A stretch of 64,000 nucleotides of DNA from Luteimonas viscosa (GCF_008244685.1 NZ_VTFT01000001.1:186001-250000); one strand, 5' to 3'; numbered from the stretch's first letter, positions 36,687-47,499 are shown. Translations and numbers: made by a program. Notes: generated by a model not told the origin, from the sequence alone.

Positions 36687-37589
36687 GTGGCCCTGCCCGC
36701 GCACGTGCGCATCGTCGAGGTCGGCCCGCGCGACGGTCTGCAGAACGAGCAGGCGCAGGTGCCGACGGCCGCCAAGATCGAGCTGGTCGACCGGCTTTCG
36801 GCGACCGGCCTGCGGACCATCGAGGCCACCAGCTTCGTCAGCCCGAAATGGGTGCCGCAGCTGGCCGACGCGGCCGAGGTGTTCTCCGGCATCGACCGGC
36901 GGCCCGGCATCGCCTACCCGGTACTGGTACCGAACCTGCAGGGCTACGAGCGTGCGCGTGCCGTCGGCGCGAGCGAAGTCGCGGTGTTCACCGCCGCGTC
37001 GGAAGCCTTCAATCGTCGCAACACCAACGCCGGCATCGACGAATCGCTGCAGCGCTTCGCGCCGGTGCTCGAACGCGCGCGCGACGAAGGCGTGCGCGTG
37101 CGCGGCTACGTCTCCACCGTGCTCGGCTGTCCCTACCAGGGTGCGGTGCCGCTCGCCGACGTGGTGCGGGTGGCGAAGGCGCTGCACGCGATGGGCTGCT
37201 ACGAGGTCTCGCTCGGCGACACCATCGGCGTCGGCACGCCCGGCGGTGCGCGCGCGATGCTGCGGGCGGTCGCCGCGGACGTGCCGATGGGCGCGCTGGC
37301 GGTGCACTTCCACGATACCTGGGGCCAGGCACTGGCCAACATCCTCGCCTGCCTGGAGGAAGGGGTCGCGGTGGTCGACAGCGCCGTCGCCGGCACCGGC
37401 GGCTGCCCCTACGCACGCGGCGCCTCCGGTAATGTCGCGAGCGAGGATGTCGTGTATATGCTCCATGGCATGGGCATCGACACCGGCATCGACCTTCCCC
37501 GGCTCGCCGACACCGGCCGCTGGCTCTCCGGGATGCTCGGTCGCGAAACCGGCAGCAAGGCCGGGCGGGCCCTGGCGGCGGCCGGATGA
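36687..37589 (+). CDS. liuE: Hydroxymethylglutaryl-CoA lyase
   Basis: 300 residues from a GTG at 36687, one base after the liuD stop (GGAGG upstream). It cleaves HMG-CoA to acetyl-CoA and acetoacetate, the last liu step. TIM-barrel DRE-type signatures: VGPRDGLQNEQ (metal Asp and catalytic Arg), ATSFVSPKWVPQ, VHFHDTWGQ (metal His pair) and the catalytic-Cys loop GTGGCPYARGASGN. Its stop overlaps the start of the c-di-GMP gene (ATGA). Confidence 0.94.
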   Translation: MALPAHVRIVEVGPRDGLQNEQAQVPTAAKIELVDRLSATGLRTIEATSFVSPKWVPQLADAAEVFSGIDRRPGIAYPVLVPNLQGYERARAVGASEVAVFTAASEAFNRRNTNAGIDESLQRFAPVLERARDEGVRVRGYVSTVLGCPYQGAVPLADVVRVAKALHAMGCYEVSLGDTIGVGTPGGARAMLRAVAADVPMGALAVHFHDTWGQALANILACLEEGVAVVDSAVAGTGGCPYARGASGNVASEDVVYMLHGMGIDTGIDLPRLADTGRWLSGMLGRETGSKAGRALAAAG

Positions 37590-40147
37590 CCTCGCGGCCG
37601 CTGCCGGACGAGGCCGCGATGCCCCCCGCCAACGACGGGACGGCGCAGATCGTCGCCTCGCTGGAAGCGGCCTGCCGCGACCTCGCGCTGCCGGCCGCGG
37701 CCCGCGACCTGTTCGCCCGGGCGCGCGACGCCCTGCGCGCCGCCAGCAGCGATGCCGAAGCCGCGCGCCTGCGTTACCACGCCCTGTTCGACGCGGTCCC
37801 CGACCCGGTCAGCATCCTCGACGAGAGCGGCATCGTGCTCGATCTCAACAGGGCCGGGCTCGCGGCGTACCGGCGCCCGCGCGAGGAGATCGTCGGCCAG
37901 CCGATCGAGGTGCTCAATCCCGACCTGCCCAAGGACCACATGCGGCCGGTGCTGGAGACCCTCAACCGGGGCGAGACCTACGTGATCGAGGTCGCCAACA
38001 TGCGCGGCGACGGCACCCGCTTCCCGGTGGAGGTGCATTCGGCCGGTTTCAGCCACGACGGGCGCCGTTGCGTGGTGGCGGTCGCGCGCGACCTGTCCGC
38101 GCGGCGCGTGGCCGAACTGCGCTACGGCCAGCTGCTGGAAGTGATCGACAAGGGCGTGCTGGTGCTCGACGATCGCGGCCGGCTGGTCCAGGCCAATGCC
38201 GCGGCGATGCGCATCCTCGGCGCCGACGAACACCACGATTTCCAGGACTACCTGCGCGCCGGCGACTGGGCGATGGTCGACGAAGGCGGCCGGCCGATCA
38301 CGGTCGAGGACCTGCCGCCGGCGGACACGCTACGCACCGGAAAGGCCACGGAAAGCCGCGTGCTCGGGCTCTACCACCGGCCGGAACGGCGCCTGCGCTG
38401 GCTGTCGGTGAGCAGCGTGCCGCTGTTCGCGCCGGGCGGGCGCAAGCCGGTGCAGGTGCTGTCGTTCTTCAGCGACGTCACCCAGCTCAAGCGCGACAGC
38501 GCGCTGTTCGACCGGGCCCAGTCGCTGGCCCACATCGGCGGCTGGGAATGGGAAGTCGACCGCGACGCGCTGTACATGACCGACGAGGCGCTGCGGATCC
38601 TCGGAGGACGCACGATGCGGTCGGTCGGCGACCTGCTGTCGGCGCTCGTGCGCGACGACCGCATCCGCCTCGAGACGGCGCTGGAACAGGCGATTTCGGG
38701 CAACCGCCCGATCGATCTCGAGGTGCAGGGAACCCGGGTCGACGGCAACCCGCTGTGGCTGCGGATCATCGGCGAGGCCGAGATCAACCGCAGCGAGGGC
38801 ACCAGCATCACCGGTACCCTGCAGGACATCACCGAGCGCAAGCAGGAGCAGGAGACCCTGCGCGTGCGCGCGCGCACCGATCCGCTCACCGGCCTGCTCA
38901 ACCGCGACGCGATGCTGTACGAGCTCGAGACCCGGATGCGCGACGCGCTGCACGGCGGGATCGCCGTGCTGTACATCGACCTGGACCGCTTCAAGATGGT
39001 CAACGACGTGCTCGGGCATGCCGCCGGCGACGACCTGCTCAATGCCGCCGCCCGCCGCATCGCGCGCGCCGCCGGCACCGAGGGCCTGGTCGCCCGCTTC
39101 GGCGGCGACGAGTTCCTCGTCGCCTGCAACACCCGCGACGACGAGGCGCGTCCCGAGCGCATCGCCGACGCGATCCTCGAAGCGTTCTCCGAGAGTTTCC
39201 GTTTCGAGAAGGAGGAGTTCGCGATCACCGCCAGCATCGGCATCGCGCGCTCGCCGCGAGACGGCGACCGGCCGCAGGTGCTGATCCAGAACGCCGATGC
39301 GGCGATGTACGACAGCAAGCGCCGGATCCTCAACGGCCGCCAGGCGTTCACGCCGGAACTGGCGCAGTCGCAGGAAAACCGGCTGCGCATGGAGAACCAC
39401 CTGCGCCGCGCGGCCGACAACGACGAGTTCCGGCTCGTCTACCAGCCGCAGGTCGACCTGCGCGACGGCGCCACGGTGGCCGCCGAGGCGCTGATCCGCT
39501 GGCAGAACCACCAGCTCGGCGAGATGCGGCCCGACCATTTCATCGGCCACGCCGAAACCACCGGCGACATCGTCCGCATCGGCGGATGGGTCCTGCGCGA
39601 AGCCTGCCGCCAGGTGGCGGAGTGGCGCGACGCGGGCCTGGGCATCATCCGCGTCGCGGTGAACGTGTCCTATCGCCAGTTCCTGGTCGAGGACCTGGCG
39701 GAGACCATCCGCAAGGCCCTCGAAGAACACCGCCTGCCGGGATCGGCGCTGGAGCTCGAGTTCACCGAGCGGGTGCTGATCGAGGATGCGCCCGACACCC
39801 TGCGCACCTTCGCCGCGCTGCGCGAGATGGGCATGATCCTGACCATCGACGACTTCGGCGAGGGTTACAGCGCGCTCAACTACCTGCGTCGGCTGCCGAT
39901 CCACGGGCTCAAGCTCAGCCAGCTGTTCGTCGAGGGCGTGCCCGGCAACCATTCCGACGTGGCGGTCTGCCAGGCGGTGGCCGGCATCGCCCGCAGCCTG
40001 GGCCTCGGCCTGGTGGCCGAGGGCATCGAATCGGAGGCGCAGCGCCGCTTCATGCTGGAACTGGGCGTGCCGGTGGGCCAGGGCTTCCTGTTCGCGCCGG
40101 GGCTGCCACCGGACGAGTTCGCGCGTCGCCTCGCCCCGCAGCGCTGA
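37586..40147 (+). CDS. PAS-PAS-PAS-GGDEF-EAL c-di-GMP protein
   Basis: 853 residues. Three PAS/PAC-like sensory domains (about 60-165, 175-300, 310-425) precede a GGDEF domain with an intact active site (ARFGGDEF near 505) and an EAL domain (about 615-850). The EAL domain keeps E-A-L, N in VNVS, E in LEFTE, the DD of IDDFGEG, K in LKLS, E in AEGIE and Q in GQGF. KID is changed to K-L-S, but the metal and base residues are present, so phosphodiesterase activity is plausible. There is no TM segment, so it is cytosolic. The ATG overlaps the liuE stop; a start at 37619 is possible. Such coupling of a c-di-GMP enzyme to leucine catabolism genes is unusual. Confidence 0.9.
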   Translation: MTSRPLPDEAAMPPANDGTAQIVASLEAACRDLALPAAARDLFARARDALRAASSDAEAARLRYHALFDAVPDPVSILDESGIVLDLNRAGLAAYRRPREEIVGQPIEVLNPDLPKDHMRPVLETLNRGETYVIEVANMRGDGTRFPVEVHSAGFSHDGRRCVVAVARDLSARRVAELRYGQLLEVIDKGVLVLDDRGRLVQANAAAMRILGADEHHDFQDYLRAGDWAMVDEGGRPITVEDLPPADTLRTGKATESRVLGLYHRPERRLRWLSVSSVPLFAPGGRKPVQVLSFFSDVTQLKRDSALFDRAQSLAHIGGWEWEVDRDALYMTDEALRILGGRTMRSVGDLLSALVRDDRIRLETALEQAISGNRPIDLEVQGTRVDGNPLWLRIIGEAEINRSEGTSITGTLQDITERKQEQETLRVRARTDPLTGLLNRDAMLYELETRMRDALHGGIAVLYIDLDRFKMVNDVLGHAAGDDLLNAAARRIARAAGTEGLVARFGGDEFLVACNTRDDEARPERIADAILEAFSESFRFEKEEFAITASIGIARSPRDGDRPQVLIQNADAAMYDSKRRILNGRQAFTPELAQSQENRLRMENHLRRAADNDEFRLVYQPQVDLRDGATVAAEALIRWQNHQLGEMRPDHFIGHAETTGDIVRIGGWVLREACRQVAEWRDAGLGIIRVAVNVSYRQFLVEDLAETIRKALEEHRLPGSALELEFTERVLIEDAPDTLRTFAALREMGMILTIDDFGEGYSALNYLRRLPIHGLKLSQLFVEGVPGNHSDVAVCQAVAGIARSLGLGLVAEGIESEAQRRFMLELGVPVGQGFLFAPGLPPDEFARRLAPQR

Positions 40148-40294
40148 CCGCCTGCCCGGGCTGCTGGCTCCAGCGTCGCACGTCGCCTGCAACGGTCGGG
40201 CTCGCGGTGCGGTCGACCCCGGGGCCAGGTCCGCATCCATCGCCACCGCGGAAGGCGCGTTAAAATGCGCGCTTTCCGACGCGGGAACCCGCCC

Positions 40295-41065
40295 ATGCAA
40301 TCCGCATCCGTCCGCGCCGTCGTCAGCGGCGGCGTCTCCGGCCTCGGCCTGGCCGTGGCGCAGCGCATCCTCGCCGATGGCGGCAAGGTCGCGTTGTTCG
40401 ACGTCAACGACGACAAGGGCGCCGCCGCGGTGGCGAAGTTCGGCGCGGCCAACGCGCGCTACTTCCGCACCGATGTCACCAGCGAGGACGGCGTGGTCGC
40501 GAGCGTGGCCGAGGCGAAGGAGTTCCTCGGCGGGTTGAACGTGGCGGTGAACTGCGCCGGCATCCTCGGCGCCGGCCGCGTGCTCGGCCGCGAGGCGCCG
40601 ATGCCGCTGCAGCAGTTCTCCAACACGGTGATGGTCAACCTGGTCGGCAGCTTCAACCTGGCCAAGGCCGCGGCCGCGGCCATGCAGCACAACGAGGCCG
40701 GCGACGACGGCGAACGCGGGGTGATCGTCAACACCGCTTCGGTGGCCGCCTACGAGGGCCAGATCGGCCAGGCGGCGTATTCCGCGTCCAAGGGCGGCGT
40801 GGTCGGCATGACCCTGCCGATGGCGCGCGAACTGGCGCGCTTCGGCATCCGTGTCAACACCATCGCCCCGGGTATCTTCTGGACGCCGATGGTCGACGGC
40901 ATGCCGGAGGAGGTGCAGCAGTCGCTCTCGGCTTCGATCCCCTTCCCCTCGCGCCTGGGCCGGCCCGGGGAATTCGCCGACCTGGTCGCCTACATCGTCG
41001 GCAACCGCTACCTCAACGGCGAGACCATCCGCCTAGACGGCGCGGTACGGCTGGCACCGAAGTGA
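40295..41065 (+). CDS. SDR oxidoreductase, 3-hydroxyacyl-CoA dehydrogenase type 2-like
   Basis: 256 residues from the ATG at 40295. Rossmann SDR with cofactor loop [10 protein letters not shown], acidic FDVNDD (favours NAD), [10 protein letters not shown], Ser in [10 protein letters not shown] and YSASKGG (Tyr-x-x-x-Lys). The closing [19 protein letters not shown] and [11 protein letters not shown] resemble the human HSD17B10-type 3-hydroxyacyl-CoA dehydrogenases, which act on 2-methyl-3-hydroxybutyryl-CoA in isoleucine breakdown. The catabolic neighbours agree with that, but the substrate is inferred. Confidence 0.85.
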   Translation: MQSASVRAVVSGGVSGLGLAVAQRILADGGKVALFDVNDDKGAAAVAKFGAANARYFRTDVTSEDGVVASVAEAKEFLGGLNVAVNCAGILGAGRVLGREAPMPLQQFSNTVMVNLVGSFNLAKAAAAAMQHNEAGDDGERGVIVNTASVAAYEGQIGQAAYSASKGGVVGMTLPMARELARFGIRVNTIAPGIFWTPMVDGMPEEVQQSLSASIPFPSRLGRPGEFADLVAYIVGNRYLNGETIRLDGAVRLAPK

Positions 41066-41077
41066 CCGCCGCAGGCG

Positions 41078-41266
41078 GTCATCCCGAGCACAGCGAGGGA
41101 TCTCGCACCGCAGGCGGTCATCCCGAAGCGCAGCGAGGGATCTGCCGATACAGACTGTCATCCCGAGCGCAGCGAGGGATCTCGCACCGCATCGACGCGC
41201 GTGCAGAAGATCTGACGGAATTCGCGCGACGGTTTGCAGATTCCTCGCTACGCTCGGAATGACAAC
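41078..41266. repeat. GAGCGCAGCGAGGGATC repeat cluster
   Basis: Three direct copies of TCATCCCGAGCGCAGCGAGG (small variations) lie at about 41078-41190. One inverted arm (GATTCCTCGCTACGCTCGGA) is at about 41238-41264. This is the same family as at 27.9 kb, 60.5 kb and inside icmF. Confidence 0.9.
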
Positions 41267-41276
41267 GTCCCCCTCT

Positions 41277-41326
41277 CTCATCCCCCAATCCCAATCCCCA
41301 ATCCCAATCCCCAATCCCAACCTTCC
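41277..41326. repeat. CCCCAATCCCAAT minisatellite directly before efpL
   Basis: About four degenerate units of CCCCAATCCCAAT run up to 2 nt before the efpL start codon. They take the place where a ribosome binding site would be expected; no purine-rich site is visible. Confidence 0.85.
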
Positions 41327-41327
41327 A

Positions 41328-41894
41328 ATGAAAGCCTACGACATCAAGAAGGGCAACGTCGTCGAACACAACGGCACCGTCTACCAGGTGCGCGACATCG
41401 AGCGCAGTTCGCCGCAGGGGCGCGGCGGCAACGTGCGCTTCCGCTTCATCATGTACAGCGTGCCGGGCGGCAACAAGCTCGACGCCAGCTTCGACGGCGA
41501 CGACAGCCTGACCGAAGTCGAGTTGCAGCGCCGGCAGGCGACGTTCTCGTACAAGGATGGCGAGGCCTTCGTATTCCTCGACGACGAGGACTACACGCCC
41601 TACACGCTCGACGCCGATGTCATCGGCGACGATGCCGGCTACATCACCGACGGGCTCAGCGGCAGCTACGTGCAGATCATCGACGAGCAGCCGGTCGCGC
41701 TGCAGCTGCCGCAGCACGTGACCCTGGAAGTGGTCGAGACGCCGCCGGAACTCAAGGGCGGCACCGCGACCAAGCGGCCCAAGCCGGCGACGCTCAACAC
41801 CGGCCTGGAGATCATGGTGCCGGAGTACATCGTCACCGGCGAACGCGTGCTGGTGAACACCACCACCGGCGAGTTCGGGGGCCGCGCGGACTGA
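41328..41894 (+). CDS. efpL: EF-P paralogue EfpL (YeiP)
   Basis: 188 residues, all three EF-P-like domains: an N-terminal KOW-like domain ([19 protein letters not shown]), an OB domain (about 65-128) and a C-terminal OB domain ending [11 protein letters not shown]. The tip loop reads SPQGRGGN, with Arg where canonical EF-P has its modified Lys, which is typical of YeiP/EfpL. It binds ribosomes and relieves stalling at proline-containing and some other motifs. The start is at the edge of a minisatellite with no visible Shine-Dalgarno sequence. Confidence 0.92.
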   Translation: MKAYDIKKGNVVEHNGTVYQVRDIERSSPQGRGGNVRFRFIMYSVPGGNKLDASFDGDDSLTEVELQRRQATFSYKDGEAFVFLDDEDYTPYTLDADVIGDDAGYITDGLSGSYVQIIDEQPVALQLPQHVTLEVVETPPELKGGTATKRPKPATLNTGLEIMVPEYIVTGERVLVNTTTGEFGGRAD

Positions 41895-41953
41895 TCGATC
41901 GCGGCGTCGCTGCGTCGCCGCCGAGGCACATCGCCGCTCCGCGGCGCGGCGGG

Positions 41954-43771
41954 CTACGGAGACGCGGCCTCCGCCAGCCGGCGCAGATGGTCGCCGGCCA
42001 GCACGAGGTTCGCCTCGACCCGCTCCAGCCTGCCGCGCTGCGTCTCCGGCAGCCACTGGTGCGCGCGCGCGTGCAGGCCGTCGCGCAAGCCGCGCAACCT
42101 GGCGTCGTCCTGCGCCACCGCGACGGCCAGCCCCTTGCGCTCCCCGCCTTGCGGAAGCCCGTAGCCGTCCGGCAACAGGGCCGACGGACGGCCGGCGTAG
42201 GCGCCATCGGCCAGCAATTCGCGCAAGGCGTCGGCAGCGCCGGACAGGTCTTCATCGCCACGCAGGAAGCGCTGCTTCAGGGCCTCGCGCGCCTGCGCCT
42301 GCTCGCGCCGCAGCGCCGCCTGCTCCAGCACCAGCAACGCCGCGGAGGCGCGCAGGTCGCCGCGTTCGAGCCAGGCCGTACGCGTCGCCGGGTCCAGCGC
42401 GAACCACGCCTGCGCATCGTCCACCGGCAGGTCCAGCCGCGCGTCGGCAATGGCGAACAGGCCGGCGAAATATCCTGCCAGCGACTCGAATCGGTAGCCG
42501 TCGCGCAGCGCCGCCGCGGGATCGTCCAGCACCGAGGCGTCGGCGATGCCCTCGCGCTGCAGGCGCCGCAGCAGTCCGGTGGGCGTGATGCTGCGGAGCG
42601 GCGCCCGCGCCAGGCGCGGCACTCCGTCGTTGAGCAGCTTCCAGGTCTCGACCGCGCAGTTGTTGCCGACGAAGTAGTAGCGCCCGTCGTAGCTCCAGTG
42701 CACCTGCGCGGCGCGTCCGAGCAGGCCGGCGATCTCGGCCTCGTCCAACCGCAGCGGAATCGACCGCAACCCGCGCAGCTCGACCTTCGTGTACTCGTCG
42801 ACCACCTGTCCCAGCGGCAGCACGAACAGCCGCGAGGGATAGGAACCGGTCAGCCCGCGCCAGCTGGAGATCTGCACGTCGTCGACGAAGGCGCGGAACG
42901 AGAGCACGACGTGGTGCTGCAGGTCGAACCGGCAAGCCGGTCCCCGCGCCCGTCCGGGCGCGCACACCACCAGCCGCAGCATGCTGTGACCCCAGCGGCT
43001 CATCGGACGTTCGTTGGCTTCCGCGAACAGGTAGTCAACGGACTGGATACGCGCCGGATCGATGTCGAGCATGCGCAATGCGGCGGCATCGTCGGCCGCC
43101 GCGACGAACGGCAGCGCCTGCGCACAGTCCTCCGCCGCGGCCTTCGCGCCGGTAGCGAAATGCGACGCGAAGTACCGGTGCAGCGCGGGTCGTCGACAGG
43201 CGTATCCGGGATCGAGCAGGAAGTGCTCGAGGTTCACCGCGACGAATTCGGCCGGCGAATGCAGTTCATAGGCGTCGGGACTGCGGTCGCGCATGTCGTT
43301 GCGCGAGACGCGCAGGCCCAGGCGCAGCGGTCGTACCGGCCAGCCGGCGAGATCGAGCAGGCGCGCATCGCGCGACAGGCCGCCGCGCGGGGAACGGTCG
43401 TAGACGTGGGCGAGCTCGTGCAGGATCGCCGCCAGCGCGGCGCGCGCCGACGGATCCGCATGCCCCGCGCGAACATCGCGCGACATCCAGTCGTCGAGCA
43501 GCGATCGCCGCAGGTCGACACGGCCATTGCGCGTGCGTCCATGCACCTGCCGCGGGAGGTCGTCGCGCCAGCGCAGCACGACGGTGCGGTCGAGGCGTTC
43601 GCGGAACGCGGCTGGCAGCGCCCCGAGCGCCTGGTCGACCAGCGCCCGCGTCGCCGCTGTCTGATCCGGGGAGAGCCCGGCAGGATCGATCTCGAGCCGC
43701 AGGGAAGCCTGTGCCTGTGCGGCGCAGGCCAGCAGGCCCGCCAGCAGGCACGGGCGGGCCAGGCCTCGCAC
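41954..43771 (-). CDS. Secreted/periplasmic DUF4105 (Lnb N-terminal-like) protein with HExxH motif
   Basis: 605 residues from a GTG at 43771, 11 nt after the DUF2388 gene's stop. A signal peptide (LARPCLLAGLLACAAQAQA) sends it to the periplasm. The N-terminal part has a zinc-peptidase-like H-E-L-A-H near 117 with conserved D and R around it. The middle has the DUF4105 patterns MSRWGHSMLRLVV, QISSWRGLTGSYPSRLFVLP and a VGNNCAVE Cys motif. The C-terminal third is helical. DUF4105 resembles lacto-N-biosidase N-terminal domains but its activity is unknown. It is paired with the DUF2388 gene, as I recall for Pseudomonas. Confidence 0.8.
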   Translation of the reverse strand: MRGLARPCLLAGLLACAAQAQASLRLEIDPAGLSPDQTAATRALVDQALGALPAAFRERLDRTVVLRWRDDLPRQVHGRTRNGRVDLRRSLLDDWMSRDVRAGHADPSARAALAAILHELAHVYDRSPRGGLSRDARLLDLAGWPVRPLRLGLRVSRNDMRDRSPDAYELHSPAEFVAVNLEHFLLDPGYACRRPALHRYFASHFATGAKAAAEDCAQALPFVAAADDAAALRMLDIDPARIQSVDYLFAEANERPMSRWGHSMLRLVVCAPGRARGPACRFDLQHHVVLSFRAFVDDVQISSWRGLTGSYPSRLFVLPLGQVVDEYTKVELRGLRSIPLRLDEAEIAGLLGRAAQVHWSYDGRYYFVGNNCAVETWKLLNDGVPRLARAPLRSITPTGLLRRLQREGIADASVLDDPAAALRDGYRFESLAGYFAGLFAIADARLDLPVDDAQAWFALDPATRTAWLERGDLRASAALLVLEQAALRREQAQAREALKQRFLRGDEDLSGAADALRELLADGAYAGRPSALLPDGYGLPQGGERKGLAVAVAQDDARLRGLRDGLHARAHQWLPETQRGRLERVEANLVLAGDHLRRLAEAASP

Positions 43772-43782
43772 GGAAAAGGCGA

Positions 43783-44085
43783 TCAGCGGGCGAGGATCGC
43801 CAGCGCGAGCTGCAGGTCGCTGGTCTCGCGGCTGCCGGGGTCGCGCTCGCGCAGGTGGCGCAACGCCGACTCGAGCCTCACGCCGCGGATCGCACCGTCG
43901 CTGGCGACGAACATCGCCGCGTCGTCGCGGGCCTCGAGCACGAGCTTGTCGTCGCCCGACGTGCTGCCGGACGAAGCCGACGAGCCTGCCGACGAGGCGC
44001 CGCCCGAGGTGCCGGCGAAACTGCCGGCATACGCCGGCGCGGCAAGCAGCATCAGCCACAGCACCGAAAACAACGCTCGCATCAT
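43783..44085 (-). CDS. DUF2388 small secreted protein
   Basis: 100 residues from the first ATG of an ATGATG at 44085 (GAGG 8 nt upstream). A signal peptide MMRALFSVLWLMLLAAPAYA leads to a Ser/Gly-rich low-complexity stretch (about 21-46) and then the DUF2388 core: DDKLVLEARDDAAMFVASDG, IRGVRLESALRHLRE, and the ending DLQLALAILAR. Family function is unknown. It sits directly upstream of the DUF4105 gene (11-nt gap), so the two are likely co-expressed. Confidence 0.82.
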   Translation of the reverse strand: MMRALFSVLWLMLLAAPAYAGSFAGTSGGASSAGSSASSGSTSGDDKLVLEARDDAAMFVASDGAIRGVRLESALRHLRERDPGSRETSDLQLALAILAR

Positions 44086-44183
44086 CAGGTTCGCCTCTGC
44101 AGCCGGGTCCGGCGCGCAGGATATCGCGATGTCCCGCACTGCAGCTGAATGCCAGCGGGGCCATGCGCCGGCCATGCCACCGG

Positions 44184-44624
44184 TCACGCTTCCGGTCGGG
44201 CCTCGGCCGTCGCCGGCACCACCGTCCCCTGGGCGATCGCGCACAGCGCCTGCGCCTGCGCACGAAGCGCATGGATCTCGCAGCGGCAGACCGCCTGCCG
44301 CCGCCCGGCCGACACCGCGAAGGCGCGCGCAACCAGCGCTTCGCCGGTCGCCGGCCGCAGGTAGTTGATCTTGAACTCGGAGGTCAGCGCATTGCCGCCG
44401 AGCGCCATGCCCCCGGCGAAGGTGATGGCGTTGTCCGCCAGATAGGCCAGCACACCCCCGTGGGCGAAGCCATGCTGCTGCAACAGCTCGTCGCGCAGCG
44501 GCAGCCGGATCTCGGTGTCTTCGGCCGAAGCCCGAACCAGGGTGGCGCCGAGCAGGCGGCTGAACGCCTGGGCCTCGAAGATCCCGCGCGCGAACGCCGC
44601 CAGCGACTCGGCGTCCCGGATCAC
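44184..44624 (-). CDS. PaaI-type hotdog thioesterase
   Basis: 146 residues from a GTG at 44624, overlapping the stop of the upstream FAD oxidoreductase as GTGA. Hotdog fold with the PaaI signature HGFAHGGVLAYLADNAITFAG and EFKINYLRPATGEALVARA, typical of acyl- or phenylacetyl-CoA thioesterases. It would hydrolyse an acyl-CoA in the cytosol; the substrate is not predictable. Translational coupling to the D-2-hydroxyglutarate-dehydrogenase-like gene suggests a shared role. Confidence 0.85.
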   Translation of the reverse strand: MIRDAESLAAFARGIFEAQAFSRLLGATLVRASAEDTEIRLPLRDELLQQHGFAHGGVLAYLADNAITFAGGMALGGNALTSEFKINYLRPATGEALVARAFAVSAGRRQAVCRCEIHALRAQAQALCAIAQGTVVPATAEARPEA

Positions 44625-46012
44625 GGCTCGTCGAACAGCTTGCCGGGATTCATCAACCCGTCGGGATCGAGCACCCGGCGGATGCCGCGCATCAGCGCGA
44701 TTTCCGCTTCGCTGCGGGTCGAGGCCAGGTAGGGCTTCTTGACCAGGCCGATGCCGTGCTCGGCGGAAATGCTGCCGCCATGGCGCTGCAGGGCACCGGC
44801 CAGCAGCTTCGTCACACGCTCGCACTCGGCCACGAAATCCGCCTGCGCCATCGCCTCGGGCTTGAGCACGTTGATGTGCAGGTTGCCGTCGCCGATATGG
44901 CCGAACCAGACCACGTCGAAATGCGGGTACTCGCGCCCCAGCAGCGCCCGGGTCTCGGCGAGGAAGGCCGGCATCGCCGAGATCCGCACCGAGACGTCGT
45001 TCTTGTAGGGCACGTACTGCGCCAGCGCCTCGGTGATGCCCTCGCGCAGCCGCCACAGCTGCGCGGCCTGGGCATCGCTCTGGCTGATCACGCCGTCCAG
45101 CACCCAGCCCTCGCCGAGGCACTGTTCGAACGCCGACAGCGCGGCCACCTGCTCCGCCTCGCCGGCCGCGAACTCGACCACCACGTAATAGGCGTGCACC
45201 TCGTCGAACGGCTTCTGCGCGCCATGGGCCAGCACGTGGTGCAGGGCGCGGTCGGTGAAGAACTCGAAGGCCTCGAGCCGCAGTTTCGAGCGCAGGGTCT
45301 CGAACACCCGCATCAACGCGTCGAAATCCGGCAGCGCCAGCAGCATCACGCTGGTCGGCGGCGGCGGATCGGTGAGCCGAAGCGTCGCTTCGACGATGAT
45401 GCCGAGCGTGCCTTCCGAGGCCACGGCGAGGTGCCGCAGGTCGTAGCCACTGGAGTTCTTGACCAGGCCTCGGCCGAGGTCGAGCAGTTCGCCGCGTCCG
45501 TCGACCAGCTTCAGGCCCGCCACCCATTCGCGGGTATTGCCGTAGCGGATCACGCGGATGCCGCCGGCATTGGTGGCGATGTTGCCGCCGATGGTGCACG
45601 AGCCGCGCGCGGCGAAATCCACCGGGTACACCAGCCCATGCTCCCCCGCCGCGTCGTGCACGGCCTGCAGCGGCATGCCGGCCTGGACCGTGAGCGTGCG
45701 GTCGACCGGATCGAAGCCCAGCGCCCGGTTCATGCGCTCGAGGCTGAGCACCAGTTCGCCGTTGGCCGCCACCGCGCCACCGGACAGGCCGGTGCGGCCG
45801 CCCGACGGCACGATCGCCACGCCGGACTCGCGCGCCCAGCGCACGATCGCCTGTACCTCTTCCACCGTCGACGGCAGCGCGATCGCCAGCGGCGCGGGTG
45901 TCCAGCGCCGGGTCCAGTCGCGCCCGTAGTGTTCCAGGTCAGCGGCATCGGTGAGCAGGCGCAACTGCGGCAGCGATTGCGAGAGCACGGCCAGGCGCGG
46001 ATCGGTCATCAT
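44621..46012 (-). CDS. FAD-linked D-2-hydroxy acid dehydrogenase, probable D-2-hydroxyglutarate dehydrogenase
   Basis: 463 residues from the first of two adjacent ATGs; no clear ribosome binding site. VAO/PCMH-type FAD domain (VPSGGRTGLSGGAV, FAARGSCTIGGNIATNAGG) and a C-terminal cap with the metal loop WFGHIGDGNLHINVLKP and SAEHGIGLVKKPYL. This family includes D-lactate, glycolate and D-2-hydroxyglutarate dehydrogenases. The divergent serA next door favours D-2-hydroxyglutarate: in Pseudomonas stutzeri the D-2-hydroxyglutarate made by SerA is re-oxidised by such an enzyme, driving serine synthesis. That specificity is inferred from context. Confidence 0.82.
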   Translation of the reverse strand: MMTDPRLAVLSQSLPQLRLLTDAADLEHYGRDWTRRWTPAPLAIALPSTVEEVQAIVRWARESGVAIVPSGGRTGLSGGAVAANGELVLSLERMNRALGFDPVDRTLTVQAGMPLQAVHDAAGEHGLVYPVDFAARGSCTIGGNIATNAGGIRVIRYGNTREWVAGLKLVDGRGELLDLGRGLVKNSSGYDLRHLAVASEGTLGIIVEATLRLTDPPPPTSVMLLALPDFDALMRVFETLRSKLRLEAFEFFTDRALHHVLAHGAQKPFDEVHAYYVVVEFAAGEAEQVAALSAFEQCLGEGWVLDGVISQSDAQAAQLWRLREGITEALAQYVPYKNDVSVRISAMPAFLAETRALLGREYPHFDVVWFGHIGDGNLHINVLKPEAMAQADFVAECERVTKLLAGALQRHGGSISAEHGIGLVKKPYLASTRSEAEIALMRGIRRVLDPDGLMNPGKLFDEP

Positions 46013-46253
46013 CGACAGGAGGCGAAGAAGGGAGCGCCAGCGTGCCAGCGACGGCCGGGGGCGTCCAGCGCGCAGGCGCGGCCAGCGCGCGTCCGGTTCG
46101 TTACCTTCGCAACGAACCGTCAAGCCCACTGTTGCGCCGCGTCGCCACCGCTGTTCCGCGCAAGGGGGCAAACGCACCTGCTGCAGCGCGGAAAAGGCGC
46201 GGTGCATCTGGGATAATGCTTCGCTCGCCCCGACGCTGACGGACACCACGCGC

Positions 46254-47495
<1,242 letters not shown>

Positions 47496-47499
47496 GGCC

